The notes: generated from the sequence alone by a model not told the origin. A DNA stretch of 5,212 nt from Leptolinea sp. UBA5203 (GCA_002412765.1 DHVR01000035.1:1-5212); one strand, 5' to 3'. Shown: positions 1 to 5,212, counted from the stretch's first letter. Translations and numbers: made by a program.

Positions 1-2
1 GT

Positions 3-137
3 ACCGAGCGCGTCCTGCGCGGCGGCTCGTGGGAAGAACCCAACCTTGCCCGCATTCGCGTGGTCTATCGCACTTTTCGCCAACCCCAGGCCCGCTCCGA
101 ACGCTTTATCGGTTTCCGCTGTGCACTCTCAGAGTGA
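3..137 (+). CDS. C-terminal end of a formylglycine-generating-enzyme-like (SUMF1/FGE-sulfatase) domain protein, 5' end outside window
   Basis: The reading frame enters from the left edge and ends at TGA 135-137, giving 44 residues. They contain the C-terminal signature of the FGE-sulfatase/SUMF1 fold: TERVLRGGSW, then RIRVVYR, then a final GFRCA. In this family the RVLRGGSW...R...R...GFR pattern closes the domain. Members either oxidise a sulfatase cysteine to formylglycine or, more often in bacteria, are non-catalytic or modify other substrates. The catalytic cysteines lie upstream or cannot be assigned here, so the activity is not established. The conserved Trp of GGSW is present, unlike in the second copy near 4620, so this is the copy more likely to be functional. 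The gene converges on a ProX-type frame, and the two stop regions overlap by 9 bases (129-137). Confidence 0.85.
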   Translation, partial: TERVLRGGSWEEPNLARIRVVYRTFRQPQARSERFIGFRCALSE

Positions 138-246
138 GGATTGGTTCATTGAGGACACATCCACCAATCGGAAAGTATGACCGGTCAGTTCAAAGAAACG
201 CTGCATGTCCCTGGTGGCAATGATCAGGGATGCTGTATTGACCAGT
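129..246 (-). pseudogene. Detached 3' tail of a prolyl-tRNA editing protein (ProX/YbaK) gene
   Basis: Read on the - strand, this gives the last 38 residues plus stop of the ProX-type protein encoded at 4719-5212. It begins at the Leu of the HPLVNTAS motif and ends ...NQSSL. The match to the full gene breaks at 246/247, so the catalytic N-terminal three quarters is missing. Compared with the full copy it carries Ile to Thr, Gln to Arg and Pro to Ser changes; all three differences in this stretch alter the protein. Upstream the frame stays open to an ATG at 296-294, giving a hypothetical 55-residue chimeric ORF without a convincing ribosome-binding site. I treat it as a remnant created by the duplication, not as a gene. 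Confidence 0.8.
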
Positions 247-290
247 TCCAAACTCATGCGTCTTTTTCGAAATTGGGCTACCATTTTCGC

Positions 291-318
291 TTGCATTTGG
301 CAAGAAGAACCATATAAT
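291..318 (+). promoter_or_regulatory. Candidate sigma-70-type promoter for the cassette
   Basis: A perfect -10 hexamer TATAAT (313-318) lies 16 bases downstream of a weak -35-like TTGCAT (291-296, 3 of 6 consensus bases). Transcription from here would give a 5' leader of about 200 bases before the start codon at 526. A weaker alternative, TTGGAT 391-396 with TCTAAT 413-418 at 16-base spacing, lies closer to the gene. In an AT-rich stretch such matches can arise by chance. Confidence 0.35.
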
Positions 319-327
319 GATTCGTAA

Positions 328-344
328 TGCTCTTAAAAAGAGCA
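328..344. repeat. Small inverted repeat (7-bp stem, AAA loop) just downstream of the TATAAT
   Basis: TGCTCTT (328-334) and AAGAGCA (338-344) are perfect reverse complements around a 3-base loop. It starts 10 bases after the candidate -10 box. It could therefore be a protein-binding operator near the transcription start, or a small hairpin at the 5' end of the transcript. No T-tract follows on the + strand, so it is not an intrinsic terminator for + transcription. Confidence 0.4.
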
Positions 345-525
345 GATTAACACCCCTCAAAATATCACACAACTGAATATCTCTCACAGGTTGGATATCC
401 ACCAAATTTATATCTAATCTCTTGACAACCTGCGTTCTAAAGAATCGGCATCACAATTTCTGCAGTTTGTTTGTCGCATCATTCACGATTCATGGTTCTT
501 TGGAACCAGACAGGGAGCTCAAGAG

Positions 526-3465
526 ATGAAGAAGAAAACGATCATCATTGGTGCCGGCATAGCAGCAGTACTGTTGTTCATACTGGCTCTAGCCGGATTT
601 TTCATTGCCTCCAGAATGAAAGCCGAAGCCAAAAGAGCGTTAGGGGCGATAGAAACACAACTATCCATCCAGCTTTCCAATCCAGTGAATGGATCAAAAT
701 GGCCTCAGGATTCTGGAATCCCAGTTCAAACCATTGCACAAAGTGAAAGCTCCATCATCAAACTTCAACTGTGGATGGACGGCGCTTTGCTCAGCGAAAA
801 ATCACTGGGGCATGATGAAAACAACAGCCTGGTCTATACTACCTGGGATTGGACTCCGGCAGCCGTTGGCGACCATTTGCTCCAGGCCCGGGTTCAAAAT
901 GCGAACGGAGATATCGGCATCTCCAATACGATTCGAATCACCATCAAACCGCCAGCAGGATATAACCTTCTGGTACCGTGCCAGGAAGGGGAAACTGTCG
1001 AGCAATTAATCGAACGTAGCGGCGTTGCTCCGGAAATCGTCTATGGCGCAAATCTCGACTTTGACCCGCAAACCCCGGACCAATCCTGCAAAGAGGCATT
1101 GATCCCGGTGCCTCCTGAGGAAGAACTGGCCATCAACAATCCCGTCAACATCGCACCGCCAACCGGATTGGTCATTGATCCGCCACAATCGAAACAAGAG
1201 TTGGATGATATTCCGGTACCCATCCAGCAGAAACTGTTCCCACCAGATTCGCTTCCTGCTGCACCGGTGCTATATGTGCAGGCCAATGGCTGTGATGTAG
1301 ACCTGATCATTGAAGACCGTTCTGATAACGAAACGGGTTTCTATATTGAAAGGTGGGATCAGGAAAGCAATCTCTCCCAACGCATCACCGACCTTGCTGC
1401 CCATTCTTCGGAAAACGCAATCAGTTATCAGGATAAAAAGGTGCCAGCAGGTATGATGCAATACCTGGTATATGCCTACAATGCAGCCGGCGTCACCCCA
1501 TCCATGCCAGCAGTCATTGAAATCGATGGCGAAAACTGCCGACCCATCGAGACACTGGAAGGTGGGCAGGATTTCTCGGCTCAGATGCCCGTTATTCCCC
1601 TGAACGCCGACCTGGCTTACTTCTATTACAAGATTGGAAGTGATTACCGTCGCTATCCTGAAGGCAAGGGAACATTCATTGAACCCGGTCAAATTGATTC
1701 ATCATACAGCCTGCAATCCATCATCACAGATCTGGAAATCCAGCACGGTGGCCCATTGAGGGCGATCCGTCTTTGGGGTTGGATTGGTGGAAAATGTGAA
1801 TTCCTGGGACAATATGATTTTCCCCCCCTCGAATTGAAACTCAGCACCTGCAAGGATGAAAAACCATGCACCCCGGAAGAGGCAATGGTTTTCTCTGCTT
1901 TCGGACCTTATGACAATGTTCGGGTGCGCAAAGTTTTCTGGGACATAAGCGATGCTGGATGGCCAGAAGCCAACGAGATCCTTTGGCAGATCTCAAACAA
2001 GCCTTTCAATAAGGAAGTCATGTACCCGGGCTCCCTGGTCGATAGTTGGGAAGAATTTTTAGGTGAATCGACCAATGGTTACTTTGAATTTGATCTGAAA
2101 CCATACGTCGCATTCACGTATGGAGGGGACCTCGATTATTACCATTCGTGCTGGGGAAGCGGATGCAAAGACCCAACATTATATATTCGTGGCATTCCGA
2201 TGAAATTCGGGCAAATCGTTAGCGAGCCGAGCAACCCGGTTTTTATGATCTATGAACCAGTCGATCCGTCTATCCGCCACATGATGCCAAGTATCTACGG
2301 AGTCGAAATTGTTAACTACACTGAACCGTTGGTTCCGAATCCAAAATATTGGGGATGTATCTTCATCAATGGGGATTACAGTCATGGCATATGCCCTCCA
2401 AATCTGGAAGAACCCGGCGACTTTGAACTTCTTGTGACCGGGATCGTTGATGCCGTCACATCCGCCTGGTCTTATGTAATTCAGGTGATTGATGAAGCCA
2501 AGAACGCGGTTATTGATCAGGTGATCAAGCTTGGAGATTTAGTAGCCCCAGGCTGGTGCGGTGGAACTTGCCGCGGCAGGTTGATGGCTGGTCTCAATGT
2601 GGCCATTACAGCCTTTACCGGGCTGCCGCCCAATCTGCCCGATTTTGAGAAAATTGTTGATTCGGGAATTGAATATTCAATCCAAATTGTTGCACAGGAA
2701 ATGGGTGTTCCCTGTGAAGAAGATTGTCAAGAAATCATTCGTGACGGGATTAAAAGTGCCGCTGAAGCGATTAAAACTTCCAACAATACACCCTCCTGCA
2801 ATTCAGTTGAATCAGAAAGACGCGGTAAACAAGCCTGGTGCCCCAATTACCCGGAAGGCACAGTCGTTGAACCAGCAATGGATGGCATTTACGCCAATGC
2901 ATATATGACGGTGCGCATCAGTCATTACAATGAGGATGGCGCACCAGCCGATGCCTCAAACTATAAATTGGCCATCCATTCATGGATTGAAAACACCTGG
3001 ATGGTGGACAAAGGCTACAAACTTTGCGGTTACTATGACGGTGATGTTACCCCAAAATTCATGGAAAAAGTTCAAATCAAGAAATCCCTTATTGGTCCTC
3101 CATTCGATACCTACGAAACCATTCCTATTCCATGGATTGAACCAGGAAAGTGGGTCGATATCCCTGTCGTATTGCCTGCAAGGGCATACGAAATTCCAGG
3201 GCATACCAACAAAATCCGTGATGTCTATGGACCATCGAAATGGAATAGCTGCATAATAGATGATTGGCCCTATCTGTACTATGGCGGAGACCAGAAGTTG
3301 ACAGCAACGATCCTTTGTGAAAATAACGGCCTCTTTATGCCCTGTATGAATACGGAGCAAAGGTGTTATCAATCTGTCGGAAATAATCGATGGGAACCCT
3401 GCACCAGCACCTATGTTCGGGAAATGCGTAATCCAATTAGTCCCTTCTGGGTAGATATTCCATAA
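526..3465 (+). CDS. Large membrane-anchored, Cys-rich extracellular multidomain protein (Ig-like, LysM-like, FN3-like), function unknown
   Basis: The protein has 979 residues. The ATG is supported by GGGAG at 513-517, 8 bases upstream, and by the N-terminus it gives: MKKK followed by a hydrophobic helix (about 5-29) with no clear cleavage site, suggesting an uncleaved anchor with the rest outside. Visible modules are: an Ig-like beta domain (about 47-140; LWMDGALL, W-P-GDHLLQAR); a LysM-like segment (about 145-196; GETVEQLIERSGVAPEIVYGAN, then ALIPVP) with Cys152 and Cys188; a Pro-rich linker (197-243); an FN3-like domain (about 245-333; DNETGFYIERW, YLVYAYNAAG) bounded by Cys256 and Cys338; unassigned beta-like sequence (334-628); an amphipathic helical segment (about 631-752) with CxxxC pairs 678/682 and 730/734; and an unassigned Cys- and Trp-rich C-terminus (753-979). 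There are 23 cysteines in all, expected as disulfides outside the cell. No catalytic motif is recognised. It is the first gene of a likely operon. LysM-like modules suggest cell-wall or glycan binding, by inference only. Confidence 0.9.
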   Translation: MKKKTIIIGAGIAAVLLFILALAGFFIASRMKAEAKRALGAIETQLSIQLSNPVNGSKWPQDSGIPVQTIAQSESSIIKLQLWMDGALLSEKSLGHDENNSLVYTTWDWTPAAVGDHLLQARVQNANGDIGISNTIRITIKPPAGYNLLVPCQEGETVEQLIERSGVAPEIVYGANLDFDPQTPDQSCKEALIPVPPEEELAINNPVNIAPPTGLVIDPPQSKQELDDIPVPIQQKLFPPDSLPAAPVLYVQANGCDVDLIIEDRSDNETGFYIERWDQESNLSQRITDLAAHSSENAISYQDKKVPAGMMQYLVYAYNAAGVTPSMPAVIEIDGENCRPIETLEGGQDFSAQMPVIPLNADLAYFYYKIGSDYRRYPEGKGTFIEPGQIDSSYSLQSIITDLEIQHGGPLRAIRLWGWIGGKCEFLGQYDFPPLELKLSTCKDEKPCTPEEAMVFSAFGPYDNVRVRKVFWDISDAGWPEANEILWQISNKPFNKEVMYPGSLVDSWEEFLGESTNGYFEFDLKPYVAFTYGGDLDYYHSCWGSGCKDPTLYIRGIPMKFGQIVSEPSNPVFMIYEPVDPSIRHMMPSIYGVEIVNYTEPLVPNPKYWGCIFINGDYSHGICPPNLEEPGDFELLVTGIVDAVTSAWSYVIQVIDEAKNAVIDQVIKLGDLVAPGWCGGTCRGRLMAGLNVAITAFTGLPPNLPDFEKIVDSGIEYSIQIVAQEMGVPCEEDCQEIIRDGIKSAAEAIKTSNNTPSCNSVESERRGKQAWCPNYPEGTVVEPAMDGIYANAYMTVRISHYNEDGAPADASNYKLAIHSWIENTWMVDKGYKLCGYYDGDVTPKFMEKVQIKKSLIGPPFDTYETIPIPWIEPGKWVDIPVVLPARAYEIPGHTNKIRDVYGPSKWNSCIIDDWPYLYYGGDQKLTATILCENNGLFMPCMNTEQRCYQSVGNNRWEPCTSTYVREMRNPISPFWVDIP

Positions 3466-3483
3466 CAGATAAGTGAGAATACA

Positions 3484-4431
3484 ATGAAAACCTTACAGAG
3501 AATTGTTAAACTTGTACTTCTTATGACCTTGATCTCAGGTGTCGTAACTGGATGCAATCTGCCGCAGAACACAGTGGCTCTAGTCAATAATGCGCCGAAT
3601 AACAGTGAAGGCGGCATTGCCCCCGCCAAACCGTCTGCATGGATCGACGCCCCGCTTGACGGTATGACCCTTCCCTTGGAGACCTATGAAATTATTTACC
3701 ACGCCAGTGACCCAACCGGAGTATCCCATGTGGAACTGACTGCGAATGACAAACTCCTTGCTCAGGATGATAAAGGATCAACCCCGGGCGATCTGCTCAC
3801 ATTACGCTACCACTGGCTTCCAGAAGAAGCAGGAGACTATATCCTGCGTGCCCGTGAGAAGAATTCAGCCGGCGCATGGAGTGAGTTTGCAGAAGTTCGC
3901 GTAAAGGTGATTGGCGCAACAATTACTCCGACACTAACCCCCACACTTCCAACGATCACGGTCACCGTCACTCCTACCACAACTCCAACGCCCACCATAA
4001 CCCCAACCGTGGAATCCGGTTTGGGACTGGCTGTTTCAACAAGATCCACCAATCAATTCTTCTACGGTGGATGTGAACCAGGCAGTATCACCTTGACGGT
4101 TCAGGCAAACCAACCGGAAAAAGTTCAGTATATGTACCTTTTCTACAAACTTCAGGATACCGAAACCGGACAATTCACAGAGTCAAATGGCGGCACACCC
4201 ATGACCAAAAAAGGCAGTGACACCTGGACGATCACGCTGAATGCCAATCAGGTGAAGGACTATAACAAGTTCGACAGCGCCTGGTTCATCTACCAGTTCA
4301 TCAGCCAGGACAAAGACAAGAACCTCACACGCAGTAAACAAATTGCCGATGTGCTTTTGTCTACCTGTGGAGGCGGAGTGGTCGTACCACCAGTCGACCC
4401 CACATTGCCCGTTATTAATCCATGGGAGTAA
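3484..4431 (+). CDS. Secreted lipoprotein with Ig-like domain, Thr/Pro spacer and Cys-bounded C-terminal domain, function unknown
   Basis: The protein has 315 residues. Its ATG is 18 bases after the preceding stop, with a modest GTGAG at 3473-3477, so the two genes are probably co-transcribed. The N-terminus is a lipoprotein signal: MKTLQR, a hydrophobic core, then lipobox VTGC with Cys24 as the predicted lipidated residue and Asn at +2. Residues about 51-142 form an Ig-like domain (IDAPLDGMTLP, DPTGVSHVEL, W-P-EEAGDYILRAREKN) that resembles the one in the upstream protein. Residues about 146-175 are a Thr/Pro-rich spacer. Residues about 180-296 form a compact, probably beta-rich domain (FFYGGC, VQYMYLFYKL, FDSAWFIYQF, then STC) in which Cys197 and Cys295 probably form a disulfide closing the domain. 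A short Pro/Val tail follows. No enzyme motif is visible. A role as a surface-binding or accessory partner of the 979-residue protein is inferred from the operon and the shared domain. Confidence 0.9.
   Translation: MKTLQRIVKLVLLMTLISGVVTGCNLPQNTVALVNNAPNNSEGGIAPAKPSAWIDAPLDGMTLPLETYEIIYHASDPTGVSHVELTANDKLLAQDDKGSTPGDLLTLRYHWLPEEAGDYILRAREKNSAGAWSEFAEVRVKVIGATITPTLTPTLPTITVTVTPTTTPTPTITPTVESGLGLAVSTRSTNQFFYGGCEPGSITLTVQANQPEKVQYMYLFYKLQDTETGQFTESNGGTPMTKKGSDTWTITLNANQVKDYNKFDSAWFIYQFISQDKDKNLTRSKQIADVLLSTCGGGVVVPPVDPTLPVINPWE
3919..4008 (+). repeat. Low-complexity Thr/Pro-rich coding repeat (interdomain spacer)
   Basis: These 30 codons encode irregular TPT/TVT units (residues 146-175 of the lipoprotein), using mostly ACN and CCN codons. 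The units are degenerate at DNA level, so this is a flexible and possibly glycosylated spacer separating the Ig-like domain from the C-terminal domain, not an exact tandem repeat. Such spacers are common in secreted proteins of Chloroflexota and Actinobacteria. Confidence 0.8.
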
Positions 4432-4505
4432 AAGAGGAAGTTGATCGTCCCATTTACAGCCGCAAGGACTAAGGCTATCCAGGTTCACGCCTTATCCACA
4501 AAGAA

Positions 4506-4539
4506 TTTTCGGGCCAGGCTGTCCAGCCTGGCCCGAAAA
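4506..4539. terminator. Strong GC-rich hairpin after the cassette; possible bidirectional terminator without a U-tract
   Basis: A perfect 15-base-pair inverted repeat: 4506-4520 (TTTTCGGGCCAGGCT) pairs with 4525-4539 around the 4-base loop GTCC. It lies about 75 bases after the lipoprotein stop, between two converging transcription units (cassette on +, ProX on -), where a shared terminator is expected. The polarity is unusual: the T-run is on the 5' arm and the A-run on the 3' arm, and neither strand has a T-tract after the stem. It is therefore not a canonical intrinsic terminator and could instead be a mobile or structural palindrome at the cassette edge. Confidence 0.5.
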
Positions 4540-4559
4540 ATTGAATGAAATCATCCTCC

Positions 4560-4727
4560 CCATCGCAAGGCCCGCCCGGGCCGGTGCAGGGTACCGTGTG
4601 CGTCCTGCGCGGCGGTTCGCGGGAAGAACCCAACCTTGCCCGCATTCGCGTGGTCTATCGCACTTTTCGCCAACCCCAGGCCCACTCCGAACGCTTTATC
4701 GGTTTCCGCTGTGCACTCTCAGAGTGA
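4560..4727 (+). pseudogene. Decayed 3' fragment of the FGE-like gene (second copy)
   Basis: In the frame ending at TGA 4725-4727 this reads SQGPPGPVQGTVCVLRGGSREEPN and ends GFRCALSE, the same C-terminal FGE segment as at 3-137. The family-like GP...GT...VLRGGS context suggests that FGE homology starts near 4560, about 30 bases left of where it can be compared with copy one. The body of the gene is missing. Against the left copy it has Glu to Val, Arg to Cys, Trp to Arg (in the conserved GGSW) and Arg to His changes plus one silent change. An in-frame ATG at 4545 has no ribosome-binding site and sits just after the hairpin, so expression is unlikely. Confidence 0.8.
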
Positions 4728-4836
4728 GGATTGGTTCATTGAGGGCACATCCACCAATTGGAAAATATGACCGGTCAGTTCAAAGAAACGCTGCATGTCC
4801 CTGGTGGCAATGATCAGGGATGCTGTATTGACCAGT
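4591..4836. repeat. Direct repeat, right copy (FGE/ProX convergent gene junction)
   Basis: This is the partner of 1-246, gap-free, with 8 mismatches. Its right edge after ACCAGT (4836) lies inside the intact ProX-type gene, at the HPL-V step of the HPLVNTAS motif. Its left edge cannot be fixed because the left copy runs off the window, but coding similarity suggests it extends to about 4560. Here the ProX side is the continuous gene and the FGE side is the orphan, the reverse of the left copy. Confidence 0.95.
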
Positions 4837-5212
4837 GGATGACAGCGCACCACTGGCTGGCACCATAGCTCACGATCGGCATACACTTCAATGCGGTGCT
4901 GCCAGTCATTGATCAGAGCCAGCGGTCCAACCGCCCCGCGGCTCACCCCCAGCAGCTCTTCCAGATGCTCCGGAGCCGCAAAGCGCAGCTTCCCCAGCCC
5001 TTCCTGTTCCCCCCAGCTTTTGAGGTCTACCCGTTTTTCCTCCAGGGTCATCAACAAATAGAAGCGGCGGCCTCTTTTATCACACAGGAAAAGATTCTTG
5101 CCTTCCACGCCAGGCGCATCAGCCAGACAAGCCGCCGAAGCTGCGCTGGTAAACACAGCTGGATGATCATAGCGTTGGTAGGCAATGCCAGCAGTGGATA
5201 AAAGTTCAAGCA
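4719..5212 (-). CDS. Prolyl-tRNA editing protein of the YbaK/ProX (PrdX-like) family, N-terminus cut by window edge
   Basis: The frame is open from the right edge to the TGA at 4721-4719, giving 164 codons including the stop; probably only a few N-terminal residues are missing. It reads LELLSTAGIAYQRYDHPAVF, then PGVEGKNLFLCDKRGRRFYLL, then LRFAAPEHLEELLGVSRGAVGPLALIND, then CHPLVNTASL and ELTGH. These match the single-domain YbaK/ProX family: the DHPAVFT segment, the GxKNLFLxD segment containing the lysine that is functionally important in the family, the GAVGPLALIND loop and HPLVNTA. Family members are free-standing cytoplasmic hydrolases that clear mischarged aminoacyl-tRNA, typically Ala-tRNA(Pro). 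A GTG at 5156 is an internal Val (AVF), not the start, because conserved family sequence continues upstream of it. The 3' end lies within the direct repeat and overlaps the FGE remnant by 9 bases. Confidence 0.9.
   Translation of the reverse strand, partial: LELLSTAGIAYQRYDHPAVFTSAASAACLADAPGVEGKNLFLCDKRGRRFYLLMTLEEKRVDLKSWGEQEGLGKLRFAAPEHLEELLGVSRGAVGPLALINDWQHRIEVYADRELWCQPVVRCHPLVNTASLIIATRDMQRFFELTGHIFQLVDVPSMNQSSL

Larger units (their letters stand above)
1..246. repeat. Direct repeat, left copy (FGE/ProX convergent gene junction)
   Basis: Bases 1-246 match 4591-4836 at a constant offset of 4590, with no gaps and 8 mismatches (7, 9, 26, 30, 94, 155, 169 and 175), about 97% identity. The last 71 bases, 176-246, are identical. 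The match stops sharply after ACCAGT at 246. The left limit is unknown because the copy runs off the window. The repeat spans the 3' end of the FGE-like gene and the last 38 codons of the ProX-type gene. It is far too long to be an insertion-sequence target duplication. Confidence 0.95.
247..525. other. AT-rich intergenic leader upstream of the secreted-protein cassette
   Basis: No supported gene lies here. The stretch starts where the direct repeat ends and runs to the start codon at 526. It is clearly AT-richer than the flanking genes: bases 301-360 have 21 G/C in 60, while bases 1-60 have 42 and bases 4981-5040 have 35. It holds a perfect TATAAT at 313-318, a 7-base-pair inverted repeat at 328-344, a 10-base perfect palindrome TGGATATCCA at 392-401, a TTGACA at 422-427 without a matching -10 box, and a Shine-Dalgarno sequence GGGAG at 513-517. 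Confidence 0.7.

Noticed and set aside
29..223. Matching + strand ORFs in both repeats (29-223 and 4541-4813) with nearly identical predicted proteins
   Set aside because: They are an alternative frame over the FGE end and the antisense of the ProX tail. Their similarity follows from the DNA duplication, and the FGE and ProX frames carry the family motifs.
190..405. Minus-strand 71-codon ORF across the left repeat border
   Set aside because: It is out of frame with the ProX tail, has no recognisable domain and no ribosome-binding site, and spans a repeat edge.
422..427. Consensus TTGACA as a -35 box
   Set aside because: No acceptable -10 hexamer lies 16-18 bases downstream (445-450 is TCGGCA), so it is not called as a promoter.
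1270..1692. 140-codon minus-strand ORF inside the large gene
   Set aside because: It is antisense to the FN3-like region of a well-supported 979-codon gene, and its sequence resembles no protein family.
3837..4052. Minus-strand ORF rich in Val and Gly repeats
   Set aside because: It is a shadow of the Thr/Pro-coding spacer read on the opposite strand.
4470..4494. TAAGGC ... GCCTTA inverted repeat after the lipoprotein gene
   Set aside because: The stem is only 6 bp with a 13-base loop and no T-tract; the hairpin at 4506-4539 is far stronger.
1..4836. Cassette as a classical IS element or composite transposon
   Set aside because: There is no transposase or integrase frame and no terminal inverted repeats at the borders, and the flanking direct repeats are gene pieces of at least 246 bases, too long for a target-site duplication.
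1..5212. CRISPR array, tRNA, rRNA or a defence system
   Set aside because: I saw no regularly spaced repeats, no cloverleaf or rRNA-like sequence, and no nuclease, helicase, toxin or methyltransferase motifs in the supported frames.

Overview
The window looks like part of a bacterial chromosome, probably from a Chloroflexota lineage such as Anaerolineae. That assignment is an inference. It rests on the style of the secreted proteins (Ig-like, LysM-like and FN3-like modules, a Thr/Pro-rich spacer in a lipoprotein) and on a formylglycine-generating-enzyme-like (FGE/SUMF1) gene next to a YbaK/ProX-type gene. No rRNA, tRNA or other taxonomic marker is present.

Layout: (1) Bases 1-137 are the 3' end of an FGE-like gene on the + strand. 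(2) Bases 129-246 are a detached 3' tail of a prolyl-tRNA editing (ProX/YbaK) gene on the - strand. (3) Bases 247-525 are AT-rich non-coding leader with a candidate promoter and small palindromes. (4) Bases 526-3465 encode a 979-residue membrane-anchored, Cys-rich, multidomain extracellular protein. (5) Bases 3484-4431 encode a 315-residue lipoprotein, 18 bases downstream, with a related Ig-like domain, a Thr/Pro spacer and a C-terminal domain bounded by two cysteines. (6) A strong GC-rich hairpin lies at 4506-4539. (7) A decayed FGE 3' fragment occupies about 4560-4727. (8) A nearly complete ProX/YbaK gene on the - strand runs from 4719 off the right edge.

The main structural signal is a gapless direct duplication, 1-246 versus 4591-4836, with 8 mismatches in 246 bases. 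Each copy contains the same convergent FGE/ProX junction, where the two reading frames overlap tail to tail by 9 bases. The left copy continues the plausible FGE gene and carries only a ProX tail. The right copy carries the good ProX gene and only an FGE tail. So a two-gene secreted-protein cassette of about 4.3 kb, lower in GC than its flanks, sits between the duplicated ends of two convergent genes. Each neighbouring gene remains whole on its outer side. Most mismatches change amino acids in the detached fragments, which fits loss of constraint on them.

The two cassette genes probably form an operon. Both products are predicted to be outside the cytoplasm and anchored to the membrane, one by an N-terminal transmembrane helix and the other by a lipid. 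They share a homologous-looking Ig-like domain, so they may work together at the cell surface. Their specific function cannot be read from the sequence.
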